A model generated the notes under the pieces. The model saw only the letters and a list, made by a program, of their open reading frames with translations. It was not told where the DNA came from and ran no database searches. This document shows positions 1 through 8,494 of a DNA stretch of 64,000 nucleotides, piece by piece. This stretch comes from Victivallis lenta. GTDB taxonomy: Bacteria; Verrucomicrobiota; Lentisphaeria; Victivallales; Victivallaceae. The first letter of the stretch is position 1; each line of letters opens with the position of its first letter. Made by a program: the position numbers and the translations under genes. The DNA lies in contig NZ_VUNS01000002.1 in the NCBI RefSeq assembly GCF_009695545.1, positions 248,001-312,000 on the forward strand. The letters run 5' to 3'.

Positions 1-2
1 TC

Positions 3-53
3 AACGACGAAATCGAAATTTACGAAATCGAGCTCAAGAAAGCGACTCTCTGA
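3..53 (+). CDS. infB: C-terminal end of a gene, probably translation initiation factor IF-2 (partial)
   Basis: Only the last 16 codons and the stop lie in the window. The peptide ends in acidic, beta-strand-like residues (NDEIEIYEIELKKATL), which resembles the end of IF-2. The stop is two bases before the rbfA start, and infB-rbfA-nrnA-truB is a common bacterial order. The name rests mainly on that order, since the visible fragment is too short to identify alone. IF-2 would deliver initiator tRNA to the 30S subunit. Confidence 0.5.
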   Translation, partial: NDEIEIYEIELKKATL

Positions 54-55
54 AT

Positions 56-427
56 ATGGCGGAAAAAGTAGACCGTTTAACCCGGGTCAACGCGCTGCTG
101 AAGCGCGAGTTGGCCGAGGCGATCGAACGGGATCTCGTGATCCCGTCCGGCATGCTCGTATCGGTGACGGAGGTCAACGTCAGCGTAGACCTCCGCAACG
201 CGACCGTTTATGTCAGCATCTTCGGCGGGAAAGCCTCCGACCGGCAGGCGGTCATGCACGGGCTGGCCGAGGAACGGCTGAACCTGCAGTCCCGTCTCGG
301 GCGCACGCTCGCTTTCAAGCATACGCCGGTGCTGGACTTCCGGCTCGACACTCGCACGGAAAAGGGCGACCGGGTGCTGGAGCTGCTCCAGCAGGCCGAA
401 AGGGAGGAATCCGGGCGCGATGAGTGA
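56..427 (+). CDS. rbfA: 30S ribosome-binding factor RbfA
   Basis: This 123-residue protein has the RbfA pattern. It opens with the helix DRLTRVNALLKRELAEAI, has a central KH-type beta-alpha-beta core (VSVTEVNVSVDLRNATVYVSI begins near residue 35), and ends in the typical TPVLDFRLD segment followed by an acidic tail. RbfA binds 16S rRNA and helps late maturation of the 30S subunit. Length is normal. The ATG is two bases after the previous stop and the 3' end overlaps the next gene by 8 bp, so all four genes of the block are probably co-translated. Confidence 0.93.
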   Translation: MAEKVDRLTRVNALLKRELAEAIERDLVIPSGMLVSVTEVNVSVDLRNATVYVSIFGGKASDRQAVMHGLAEERLNLQSRLGRTLAFKHTPVLDFRLDTRTEKGDRVLELLQQAEREESGRDE

Positions 428-1436
428 AACGATCTCCCTCCCCGAAGCGGCGAAACTGCTGCAGGAAAAAGAGCGGATCCTGATTCTGACGCATGAACGC
501 CCCGACGGCGACGCATTCGGGTCCGCGCTCGGGATGCAGGAGTTCCTGCGCGACTGCTGCGGCAAGCGGGCCGAGGCGTATCTCCCCGCTCCCCCCGCGT
601 CGCGCTACGCGGAGCTGATCGGTTCCTGCAAGCAGACGCTGACGCCGGAGGAGCTCGGCAATTACGACCTGATCCTGCTGCTCGACTGCGCGAACCGGGA
701 GAGGATCGCCTGCGGTCCCGCAATCGGGAGCGCCTCGCTGCCGGGGCTGGAAACGCCGCCGATGCTGAATGTCGACCACCATGTCGGCAACAATGTCGGC
801 GCGCGCTGGAACCTCGTGATTCCGGACGCGGCGGCGGCGAGCCAGATCGCGGCCGAAATCGCGCTCGAATTTCCGTGCCGCATCCAGCCCCGCCCGGCCA
901 CGCTCTGGCTGCTCGGAATCCTGACCGACACCGGTGCCTTCCGTTTCTCGAACACGCTCGGGCGCACGCTCCGGGTGGCGGCCGAGCTGCTCGACTGCGG
1001 CGCCGATCTCGAAGGAGTGGTCAACGCGGCCTACTATTCGAAGCCGCTCCGCCAGCAGCGGTTCGAGGTCGAGCTGCTCGAAACGCAGGAGCGGGTCGCG
1101 CTGGACGGCCGGTACATCTACGCCTATATTCCGGACGAACTGTTCCGGAAGTACGACTTCGACATGCGCGACGGCGAAGGGCTGATCGAACTCCTGCGCG
1201 AGGTGGCCGGAACGAAGATCGTCGCACTCTTCTACCGGAAGGGCGACAGCTTCAAGGTTTCGCTCCGCAGCAAGGACCAGCGTTATCCGGTCGGTCCGCT
1301 GGCGCGCGCCCTCGGGGGCGGCGGCCACGACATGGCGGCCGGCATCACGCTCACCGGGATGAATCACGAAGAGGTAGAAGCGCTGCTGCTCGAAAAGGCG
1401 GCCGCGCTGCTGGACCAGGATGCAAAACAGGATTAG
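420..1436 (+). CDS. nrnA: DHH-family phosphoesterase, NrnA-like oligoribonuclease / pAp phosphatase
   Basis: This 338-residue protein has both halves of a DHH/DHHA1 enzyme. The metal-binding motif HERPDGDAFGSALG lies near residues 25-38, the DHH motif (NVDHHVGN) near residue 120, and the C-terminal substrate motif GGGGHDMAAG near residue 298. The family degrades nanoRNAs and dephosphorylates 3'-phosphoadenosine 5'-phosphate in the cytoplasm. It overlaps rbfA by 8 bp and truB follows 6 bp later, the classical position for this gene. Whether it prefers nanoRNA or pAp cannot be read from sequence. Confidence 0.9.
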   Translation: MSETISLPEAAKLLQEKERILILTHERPDGDAFGSALGMQEFLRDCCGKRAEAYLPAPPASRYAELIGSCKQTLTPEELGNYDLILLLDCANRERIACGPAIGSASLPGLETPPMLNVDHHVGNNVGARWNLVIPDAAAASQIAAEIALEFPCRIQPRPATLWLLGILTDTGAFRFSNTLGRTLRVAAELLDCGADLEGVVNAAYYSKPLRQQRFEVELLETQERVALDGRYIYAYIPDELFRKYDFDMRDGEGLIELLREVAGTKIVALFYRKGDSFKVSLRSKDQRYPVGPLARALGGGGHDMAAGITLTGMNHEEVEALLLEKAAALLDQDAKQD

Positions 1437-1442
1437 GAATTC

Positions 1443-2204
1443 ATGCGATACAACCCTTCCAAACACCGGTTGCCGCCGTTTCACACCAGCGGAGTGCTGC
1501 TGGTCGACAAGCCGTTGGAGTGGACCAGCTTCGATGTGGTGAACTTCGTGCGCTCCCGCTTCAATATCCCGAAAGTCGGCCATTGCGGGACGCTCGACCC
1601 GGCCGCGAGCGGGCTGCTCGTGCTCGTGCTCGGCAAGTTCACGCAGCTCTCCTCGAAATTCAGCGGGGAGGACAAGGTCTACGAGGCGAAGCTCCAGCTC
1701 GGGCTGGAAACCGACTCCGGCGACCTGGATGGCGAAGTGATTTCCACGCGCGACTGGTCCGCCGTGACGCCGGAGCTGCTGCGTGAGACGCTGGCCGGTT
1801 TCGTCGGCGAGCAGCTCCAGACGCCGCCGATGGTTTCGGCCGTCAAGAAGGACGGAAAAAAGCTCTATGAGCTGGCCCGCCAGGGAGTCGAAGTCGAGCG
1901 CGAGGCGAAGCCGATCACGATTTTCTCGATCGACGTCACGAAGCTTGAACTGCCGTTCTGCGAATTCACCATGCGCTGTTCGAAAGGGACCTACGTCCGT
2001 ACGCTCTGCTCCGATCTCGGCAGAAAGCTCGGCTGCGGCGGGACGCTGGCCGGACTGCGCCGCACGGTGAGCGGGCAGTTCGGCATCGGAGACGCGATCA
2101 CCGTCGATCAGCTGAAGGAGTTCGAACAGGCTGACCTTGAAATCCATGTCCGCAAATTTCTTTTTGAACGCCTCTCCAAAATCGCGGGGGTGAACCATGG
2201 CTGA
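1443..2204 (+). CDS. truB: tRNA pseudouridine(55) synthase TruB
   Basis: This 253-residue protein makes pseudouridine 55 in the T-loop of tRNAs. It carries the family opening GVLLVDKPLEWTSFDVV and the catalytic motif GHCGTLDPAASGLL, with the nucleophilic Asp near residue 50. The later KGTYVRTLCSDLG and RRTVSGQF motifs are also present. It is shorter than the roughly 310-residue E. coli enzyme and appears to lack most of a C-terminal PUA-like domain, which is normal for many bacterial TruB proteins. It overlaps the next gene by 8 bp. Confidence 0.95.
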   Translation: MRYNPSKHRLPPFHTSGVLLVDKPLEWTSFDVVNFVRSRFNIPKVGHCGTLDPAASGLLVLVLGKFTQLSSKFSGEDKVYEAKLQLGLETDSGDLDGEVISTRDWSAVTPELLRETLAGFVGEQLQTPPMVSAVKKDGKKLYELARQGVEVEREAKPITIFSIDVTKLELPFCEFTMRCSKGTYVRTLCSDLGRKLGCGGTLAGLRRTVSGQFGIGDAITVDQLKEFEQADLEIHVRKFLFERLSKIAGVNHG

Positions 2205-3666
2205 ATCCGACTTTACGATCGGCGACATCGAATCGGCGATCGACAGCTGCCTGCGGCGGAATTCCGATGTTCCGGTCACTGCCGGAACGGTCATCAGACA
2301 GCTCGGCGGGCGGAAAACCAAAGCCCTGGCCGACCGGATCGACCGGACGCTGACCGGAGACGACCGTTTCTTCGACGACGGCAAAGGGAATTTCACCTCC
2401 CGCGCCGCGTTTTTCCGCAATTACGAATTTGTCCTGACGCCGGACGAGTGGGAGATTCAGGAGGGCATCCTGTTCCCCGGCCACCGCTTCGCGGCCTATG
2501 TGAGTCCCGCCGTGTTCCCGTCCGAAACCAAGCTCTGCGGCCCGGACGGCAAGCCGTTTGCCGCAAAGCAGATCAACGTGCCGGTCTCGCAGGTGTTCCA
2601 TTACCACCTCCTGCTCGGTTCGGAGCAGCTGTTCGACTTTTTCACGGCCGAGTCCGCCGCGAACGCGAATCTTTCGCGCCGGCCGCAGCCGACCGACCTT
2701 GTGACATTGAACGTTTTCGACCTGGCGGATTTCTACCGCAAACACAAATTCACCGCCGGGGATGCGCTTCTCTGCCGGGTGGACGACTGGTGCGACGGCC
2801 GGGTGACGGCCGCCTTCCTGCCGGCCGACGACCGGAAGGAATCCGACCTGAAGAAATGGATCGCGGCATACGAAAAGGCGCTGGACCCCGTATTCGACCG
2901 TTTCGAATCGTATCCGGAAATTCCGGAGCAGCTCGCCTATGCCTGCTTCACCGGTGCGGGGGAACTGCCGGAGGCCGGAAAGTCGGCCTCGCTCGACGAA
3001 TTCGTCCGCCGGACCAATCAGGTCGAGATCAATTTCGATTCGGACCACACCGTTCTGGCGAAGCGGCAGGCCGAGCCGGACGACTATCCGGTCGAGCTGC
3101 CGGAGGGCGTCCTGCTTTCGCGCGGCGAAACCGGTGAAATCGGCTCCCTGCTGCGTGAGATCGGTTCCCCGCTGACGCCGATCGAGGTGGACAGCTATAT
3201 TCTCGACTGCTGCTATGCGCGCGAACTCGATTTCGAGGAGTTCTTCGCGCGGGCTTTCGGCCGGGAGAAGCTGAAGTTCGTCGACGAGGGACAGCAGGCC
3301 GTCTTTTACAACTACGTCGAAGAGCGCTTCGAAGAGCTGACCGAAACCTACAACCGGGTGGACGACGAACCGAAAGCTCCGCTGCGTTCGACGATCCTCG
3401 AACTCGTAGACGACCGCCTCGCCTTCTTCGACTTCCTCAGTTCGATCGACAAATCCGCCTCGGAACTGTCGCAGGATGACCTGAAGGAACTCGCGGCGCT
3501 CTCGATGCAGCTCGATGAAGTTCTGAAACTGCTGAACGATCCGGGCTACACGCCGGACGCCGGCGACCTCGACCGCCTGGCCGAAACCGTCGAGCTGCGC
3601 ACCGACGAGCAGGAAGCTCTCATTGCGCGGTTGACCGACCGGTTCGAAAGCGGTCCGAACCAATAA
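2197..3666 (+). CDS. Conserved-looking hypothetical protein, translationally coupled to truB
   Basis: This 489-residue acidic cytosolic protein has no signal peptide or membrane segment, and I do not recognise its family. Residues 1-75 look like a compact helical domain (DIESAIDSCLRRNSDV then TVIRQLGG) that could be winged-helix. The middle is mixed alpha/beta with many aromatic residues. The last 120 residues are strongly helical and acidic. The start overlaps truB by 8 bp, so expression is tied to the translation/ribosome block. Codon use matches its neighbours and there is no sign of recent transfer. A role with RNA or translation is only suggested by position. Confidence 0.75.
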   Translation: MAESDFTIGDIESAIDSCLRRNSDVPVTAGTVIRQLGGRKTKALADRIDRTLTGDDRFFDDGKGNFTSRAAFFRNYEFVLTPDEWEIQEGILFPGHRFAAYVSPAVFPSETKLCGPDGKPFAAKQINVPVSQVFHYHLLLGSEQLFDFFTAESAANANLSRRPQPTDLVTLNVFDLADFYRKHKFTAGDALLCRVDDWCDGRVTAAFLPADDRKESDLKKWIAAYEKALDPVFDRFESYPEIPEQLAYACFTGAGELPEAGKSASLDEFVRRTNQVEINFDSDHTVLAKRQAEPDDYPVELPEGVLLSRGETGEIGSLLREIGSPLTPIEVDSYILDCCYARELDFEEFFARAFGREKLKFVDEGQQAVFYNYVEERFEELTETYNRVDDEPKAPLRSTILELVDDRLAFFDFLSSIDKSASELSQDDLKELAALSMQLDEVLKLLNDPGYTPDAGDLDRLAETVELRTDEQEALIARLTDRFESGPNQ

Positions 3667-3692
3667 GCAACAACCTCAGGAGAGAGATCAAT

Positions 3693-5273
3693 ATGAGTCA
3701 AAGGATGCTGGCAAGCGGCAACGAAGCGATTGCGATGGCCGCGTTCGACTGCGGCGTGCATCTCGGGGTGGGCTACCCCGGGACCCCGTCGTCGGAAATT
3801 CTCGAAAACTTCAGCGCGATCGGCGGCAGCGCCGAATGGGCGCCGAACGAAAAGTGCGCGCTTGAAGTCGGAATCGGCGTCGCGTTCGCGAACGGCCGCT
3901 CCCTGGTCACCATGAAGCATGTCGGCGTCAACGTGGCGGCCGACCCGCTGTTCACGATCGCCTATTCCGGAACTCCCGGCGGCCTCGTGCTGGTCAGCGC
4001 CGACGATCCCGGCATGGCCTCGAGCCAGAATGAGCAGGATAACCGCCGCTATGCGGTCGCCGCCGGTGTGCCGATGTTCGAACCGGCCGACTCGCAGGAG
4101 TGCTACGACTTCCTGATCCGCGCCTTTGAAATCTCCGAACAGTTCCGCCGTCCGGTGCTGTTCCGGGTCACCACGCGGGTCTGCCATTCCAAGTGCATCC
4201 TGACCCGCCGCGGCGGAGTCGAGCCGCGCGCGACGCATTTCGACAAGGACCCGAAAAGCAATGTCATGATCCCGGCCTACGCCCGGATCGCGCACCGCAA
4301 ACTGCGCGCGTCTCTGCATGAGCTTGAGGCGCTGAACGAAAAAGGCGAATTCACGAAGGAGATCCGGAAGTCGGACGAGCTCGGTATCATCACCTCCGGC
4401 ATCAGCTTCCAGCATGTCCGCGACGCGGCGCCCGAAGCTTCGGTGCTGAAGATCGGCTTCACCTATCCGCTGCCGATGCAGACCATCCGCCGTTTCGCGG
4501 AATCGGTCAGGCGCTGCGTCGTCGTCGAAGAGGGCGACCCGATGCTCGAGGACGCGATCAGGGCCGCCGGAATTCCGGTCGAGGGCAAGGCCGAGATGTT
4601 CCGGTTCGGGGAGCTCAATGTGAACCGCGTCCGCAAACTGCTCGCCAACGACCTCACGCCGGAGGCGCAGCCGCCGGCCGGCAAGCCGCCGCAGCTCTGC
4701 GTCGGCTGTCCGCACCGCAAGGCGTATGAACTGCTGCGTGACCTGAACTGCATCGTCTCCGGCGATATCGGCTGCTACACGCTCGGCGTGCTGCCGCCGT
4801 TTGAAGCGGTCGACACCTGCGTCTGCATGGGCGCGTCGATCACGGTCGGGCTCGGGCTGCGCAAGGCGCTGCCCGAGGCCGAAGCGCGCCGCGTGGTCAG
4901 CGTGATCGGCGATTCGACTTTCATGCACACCGGCGTCAACGGCATCGTCGAGATGGTCTACAACCGCCCGGCGACCGGGCACGTGGTCCTGATCCTCGAC
5001 AACAGCACAACCGCGATGACCGGGCTTCAGGAGCATCCCGGCACCGGCCGGAAACTCGACCATACCCCCTGCCCGACACCGGTCTCGATCGAAGAGACGG
5101 TCAAGGGAATCGGCGTCGACAACGTCGACGTGATCGACGCGGTGCTCGACGGCAGGGGATTCGAGGAACTGCTGAAGAAGCGGCTCGCCTCGAACGACAC
5201 GAGCGTCATCATCTGCCGCCGCCCGTGCATCCTGGCCGCGGTGAAGATCAAGTCCTACGGGGAGAAAAACTGA
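3693..5273 (+). CDS. iorA: Indolepyruvate ferredoxin oxidoreductase alpha subunit, lacking the C-terminal ferredoxin domain
   Basis: This 526-residue subunit oxidatively decarboxylates aryl-2-oxoacids (indolepyruvate, phenylpyruvate) to aryl-CoA and reduced ferredoxin. The N-terminal pyrimidine-binding half contains GVGYPGTPSSEILENF, and CVGCPHRKAYELLRDL lies near residue 340. The TPP-binding half contains VIGDSTFMHTGVNGIVE and LDNSTTAMTG near residues 405-450. Typical IorA continues for about 80 residues into a two-[4Fe-4S] ferredoxin domain. This one stops just after the RRPCILA segment, before any CxxCxxC repeat. A ribosome-binding site (caggagagag) precedes the ATG and iorB starts one base after the stop. 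Confidence 0.92.
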   Translation: MSQRMLASGNEAIAMAAFDCGVHLGVGYPGTPSSEILENFSAIGGSAEWAPNEKCALEVGIGVAFANGRSLVTMKHVGVNVAADPLFTIAYSGTPGGLVLVSADDPGMASSQNEQDNRRYAVAAGVPMFEPADSQECYDFLIRAFEISEQFRRPVLFRVTTRVCHSKCILTRRGGVEPRATHFDKDPKSNVMIPAYARIAHRKLRASLHELEALNEKGEFTKEIRKSDELGIITSGISFQHVRDAAPEASVLKIGFTYPLPMQTIRRFAESVRRCVVVEEGDPMLEDAIRAAGIPVEGKAEMFRFGELNVNRVRKLLANDLTPEAQPPAGKPPQLCVGCPHRKAYELLRDLNCIVSGDIGCYTLGVLPPFEAVDTCVCMGASITVGLGLRKALPEAEARRVVSVIGDSTFMHTGVNGIVEMVYNRPATGHVVLILDNSTTAMTGLQEHPGTGRKLDHTPCPTPVSIEETVKGIGVDNVDVIDAVLDGRGFEELLKKRLASNDTSVIICRRPCILAAVKIKSYGEKN

Positions 5274-5274
5274 T

Positions 5275-5748
5275 ATGGCGAAAACAACGAATATCACCGT
5301 CTCCGGCCTCGGCGGCCAGGGGGTGCTGAAGGTGACCGACATCCTTGCGGAGGTCCTGTTCCGCGCGGGTTACGACGTCAAGAAGAGCGAAGTCCACGGC
5401 ATGAGCCAGCGCGGCGGCTCGGTTTCGAGCGAAGTCCGTTACGGCGAAGAGGTTGCCAGCCCGATGGTGCCGGAAGGCGAAAGCGATTTCCTCATCGTGC
5501 TCGAACCGACCCAGATCGAGGTGAATCTGCACAAGCTCAAAGCGGGCGGCGTGCTCATCACGACCGACGACGTGCCGACGGACAGGCTCAAGACGCCGAA
5601 AGCGCTGAATACGATGATGCTCGGCGCGCTTTCGGCGAAAATGCCCGATATCGGCGAGGAACTGTTTCTCGAGGTGCTGAAAGCGTTCCTGCCGGAGAAG
5701 CTGCATGAACTCAACATCGAAATGTTCCGGCTCGGCCGGCAGGGATAA
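5275..5748 (+). CDS. iorB: Indolepyruvate ferredoxin oxidoreductase beta subunit (gamma-type domain)
   Basis: This 157-residue partner of IorA has the pyruvate-ferredoxin oxidoreductase gamma-type fold. It opens with the glycine-rich segment VSGLGGQGVLKVTDILAEV and has the family motif SEVHGMSQRGGSVSSEVRYG near residues 38-58. It is shorter than the usual 190-200 residues, ending soon after the helix following the central sheet. It begins directly after the iorA stop, so the two subunits should be made in equal amounts. Confidence 0.9.
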   Translation: MAKTTNITVSGLGGQGVLKVTDILAEVLFRAGYDVKKSEVHGMSQRGGSVSSEVRYGEEVASPMVPEGESDFLIVLEPTQIEVNLHKLKAGGVLITTDDVPTDRLKTPKALNTMMLGALSAKMPDIGEELFLEVLKAFLPEKLHELNIEMFRLGRQG

Positions 5749-5766
5749 TCAACAGGGAGGTGCTCT

Positions 5767-6195
5767 ATGCCGATTCAACAGTTGTCATTGTTCGTGGAAA
5801 ATCGCCCCGGCAGCCTCAGCGCGGTCTGCAAGGTTTTGAAGGAGAACAATCTGTCGATCCGCACCCTGTCGCTGGCCGACACGCAGCAGTTCGGGATTCT
5901 CCGGCTGCTGCTGAAGGAGCACGAACAGGCCAAGGCGGCGCTCGAAAAAGCCGGCTTCATCGTCAAGGAAACCGAAGTCCTCGCGCTCGAAGTGCCGGAC
6001 TGTCCCGGCGGACTGGCGGATATTCTCGCCATTCTCGACAGGCACGAGCTGTCGGTCGAGTATATGTACGCCTTCACCTTCGGCATGGATGACAAGGCGG
6101 TCATCGTCTTCCGGTTCGAAAATCCGGCCCATGCGGTCGAGGAACTGAAGGATGAACCGATCAAACTCGTGAAAGCCTCGGAGCTGTTCCGGTAA
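5767..6195 (+). CDS. Tandem ACT-domain amino-acid-binding protein
   Basis: The 142 residues form two ACT domains. The first opens with LSLFVENRPGSLSAVCKVL and the second, near residue 72, with ALEVPDCPGGLADILAIL. ACT pairs bind amino acids at domain interfaces. Stand-alone double-ACT proteins are commonly found beside iorAB and paaK genes, where they are presumed to sense the aromatic amino acid. A ribosome-binding site (cagggaggtg) lies a few bases upstream. It has no catalytic domain, so its partner is unknown. Confidence 0.88.
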   Translation: MPIQQLSLFVENRPGSLSAVCKVLKENNLSIRTLSLADTQQFGILRLLLKEHEQAKAALEKAGFIVKETEVLALEVPDCPGGLADILAILDRHELSVEYMYAFTFGMDDKAVIVFRFENPAHAVEELKDEPIKLVKASELFR

Positions 6196-6218
6196 TTTTT
6201 TAAAGAAGAAGTTTCAAA

Positions 6219-7541
6219 ATGTCTGAGTTCGTAGTACCCAACCGGATTTATGATCCGGAGGCGGAGTGCATGCCGCGCGACGAGCGCCGGAAACTGCAGG
6301 CCGCCGGCCTTCGCCGCACCGTGGAGCAAGCCGGGAAGATCCCGTTTTACCGCAGCAGGTTCGAAGAGTTGAAGGTGACGCCGGAGTCGATTCAGTCTGT
6401 CGACGACCTCAAGCGCCTGCCGTTCACGACCAAGCAGGATTTGCGCAACGCGTATCCGTTCGGCTTCTTCGCGGTGCCGCGCGCCGAGCTGGCGCGGATT
6501 CACGCCTCGAGCGGAACCACCGGCAAGCCGACCTTCGTCGGCTACACCCGGCGCGACCTCGACCTCTGGTCGCGGCTCTGCGCGCGCTTCCTGGTGGCGG
6601 GCGGGCTGACGCCGGACCAGCTCGTGCAGGTGTCGTTCGGTTACGGACTCTTCACCGGCGGCTTCGGGCTGCATGCCGGAATCGAGCGCGTCGGCGCCGC
6701 TGTGCTGCCGGCCTCGAGCGGCAACACCCAGCGGCAGATCCTGCTGCTGGAGGACGCCGGCATCAACACGCTGATCTGCACGCCTTCCTACGCGCTGAAT
6801 CTCGCGGAGACCATCACCGCCATGGGCAAGAAGGGCAAGCTTGCGCTGCGCTACGCCCACCTCGGCGGCGAACCGTGGACCGAGGAGATGCGTGCGGGAA
6901 TCGAGGAAGAGCTCGGCATCCGGGCATTCAACAACTACGGGCTCTCCGAGATCATCGGCCCCGGCGTCTCCGGCGAGTGCGCGGCCCGCTGCGGCATGCA
7001 CATTCAGGAGGATCAGTTCATCGTCGAGTGCCTGGACCCCGAAACGCTCGAGCCGGTCGCCGAAGGCGAACAGGGCGAACTCGTCATCACGAGCCTCAAT
7101 AAGGAGGCGTGCCCGATCATCCGCTACCGCACCCGCGACCTTGCCCGGCTCGACCGCGGGAAATGCGCCTGCGGACGCACAACCATGCGCATGAGCCGCA
7201 TCCGCGGCCGTTCGGACGATATGATGATCATCCGCGGCGTCAACGTCTTCCCGACCCAGATCGAAGAGGCGCTGCTCCGGGTGGACGGCACCGCGCCGCA
7301 CTTCATGATCGAATTGTCGCGCCCCGGCAACCTCGACGAAGCGGCGATCAAGGTCGAGATCCGCCAGCAGGATTTTTCGGACAAGATGGAAGCGATGCAC
7401 AAGCTCCGCGACCGGATCGCCCGCGAGGTCTCCGCCATCACCGGGCTCCATTTCAACATCGAGCTTGTGGAGCCGAATACGCTGGAACGCTTCACCGGCA
7501 AGGCGAAGCGGGTGATCGACAACCGCAAACTCAACGACTGA
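6219..7541 (+). CDS. paaK: Phenylacetate--CoA ligase
   Basis: This 440-residue ANL-superfamily enzyme makes phenylacetyl-CoA from phenylacetate, ATP and CoA, or works in reverse. The AMP-binding P-loop HASSGTTGKPT is near residue 95. The adenylate motif YGLSEIIGPGV is near residue 241, and the hinge and C-terminal region RGRSDDMMIIRGVNVFPTQIEEAL is near 330-353. The CACGRT segment typical of PaaK is present. With IorAB upstream, the likely role is aryl-CoA to aryl-acid conversion with ATP gain during amino-acid fermentation, since no paaABCDE epoxidase genes are visible. Confidence 0.92.
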   Translation: MSEFVVPNRIYDPEAECMPRDERRKLQAAGLRRTVEQAGKIPFYRSRFEELKVTPESIQSVDDLKRLPFTTKQDLRNAYPFGFFAVPRAELARIHASSGTTGKPTFVGYTRRDLDLWSRLCARFLVAGGLTPDQLVQVSFGYGLFTGGFGLHAGIERVGAAVLPASSGNTQRQILLLEDAGINTLICTPSYALNLAETITAMGKKGKLALRYAHLGGEPWTEEMRAGIEEELGIRAFNNYGLSEIIGPGVSGECAARCGMHIQEDQFIVECLDPETLEPVAEGEQGELVITSLNKEACPIIRYRTRDLARLDRGKCACGRTTMRMSRIRGRSDDMMIIRGVNVFPTQIEEALLRVDGTAPHFMIELSRPGNLDEAAIKVEIRQQDFSDKMEAMHKLRDRIAREVSAITGLHFNIELVEPNTLERFTGKAKRVIDNRKLND

Positions 7542-7549
7542 GGCGAAGC

Positions 7550-8359
7550 ATGAAACTCCCGACATGGTGGAAACGCTGTTTTCCGGCCCTTCTGTCGGCG
7601 GCCGGCATGTTTGTGCTCGCCGGCTGCGTCTCCGCTCCCCATACCGGGCGGACGCAGCTCATGTTCTACAATGAAAGCGACGACATCGCCTCCGGCGAAG
7701 AGGCGTGGCAGCAGGTCAGGGCGCAGGAAAAGGTCTCTTCGAATGCGGTCTATACCGCCGCGCTGAACCGGGTCGGCCAGAACATCGCCGCCGCCGCAAA
7801 CAAGCCGGCCTACGAGTGGGAATTCGTCGTATTCGACTCCGACGAGGCGAACGCGTTCGCCCTCCCCGGCGGCAAGGTCGCGGTCTACTCGAGCCTGTTC
7901 CAGCTCTTCGACAACGACGCTGAGCTCGCAACCGTAGTCGGCCACGAAGTCGCTCACGCGCTCGCGCGGCACGGCATGGAACGCAGCAGCCAGTCGACCA
8001 TGCAGGCCTGCGGAGGCGTCTTGGTCGAACTCCTGCTCGGACAGGACTGGGCGCCCGCCTACCAGACCACCAGCACGCTGCTCGCCATGCTGCCGTACAG
8101 CCGCACACAGGAGCTTGAAGCCGATTACCTCGGACTGATCCTGATGGCGCAGTCCGGCTACGATCCGCAGGCCGCGATCACCTTCTGGGACAAATTCCGC
8201 AAGCTCAGCCAGGTCGGCGTGGTCGGCGAATTCCTCTCGACCCACCCGGACGGCGACAACCGTCTTGAAAAACTGAAGAAAGCGCTGCCGGAGGCACAGG
8301 CCGAGTACCGCAGATCAAAGCAGCTCGGCACCGGCCAACGGTACACGCGGCAGAAGTAG
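7550..8359 (+). CDS. M48-family zinc metalloprotease lipoprotein
   Basis: The 269-residue protein begins at the ATG at 7550, which gives a clean lipoprotein signal (LAGC, Cys 26). The same frame is open further upstream, but that part overlaps paaK. The catalytic zinc motif HEVAHALARHG lies near residue 131 and the third zinc ligand in ELEADYLGLILM near residue 188. This matches periplasmic LoiP/Oma1-like M48 peptidases that degrade misfolded or stress-damaged envelope proteins. It follows paaK by eight bases but its function is unrelated. No TPR repeats follow the peptidase domain. Confidence 0.9.
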   Translation: MKLPTWWKRCFPALLSAAGMFVLAGCVSAPHTGRTQLMFYNESDDIASGEEAWQQVRAQEKVSSNAVYTAALNRVGQNIAAAANKPAYEWEFVVFDSDEANAFALPGGKVAVYSSLFQLFDNDAELATVVGHEVAHALARHGMERSSQSTMQACGGVLVELLLGQDWAPAYQTTSTLLAMLPYSRTQELEADYLGLILMAQSGYDPQAAITFWDKFRKLSQVGVVGEFLSTHPDGDNRLEKLKKALPEAQAEYRRSKQLGTGQRYTRQK

Positions 8360-8407
8360 ATCCGCCCGCCGCCTCCGCCGCCGGTTCGGGATTCCAGCCG
8401 CAAAAAA

Positions 8408-8444
8408 GCCGGACTCCCCTCCCCTTCAAGGAGTTCCGTCCGGC
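8408..8444. terminator. Bidirectional hairpin terminator between convergent genes
   Basis: The stem GCCGGAC/GTCCGGC closes a hairpin with a further short inner pairing. On the minus strand it is followed by six T residues, so it should stop RNA polymerase coming from the methyltransferase side. On the plus strand the T-tract is weaker (gattttccctgttttt). Confidence 0.6.
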
Positions 8445-8494
8445 GGTGATTTTCCCTGTTTTTCAGCTGGGAAAGCCCAAGATATTGTCCATCA

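Noticed and set aside
315-2420. A 701-codon minus-strand frame opposite rbfA, the DHH gene and truB.
   Set aside because: It has the composition of a shadow frame and lies under three recognised genes with good ribosome-binding sites.
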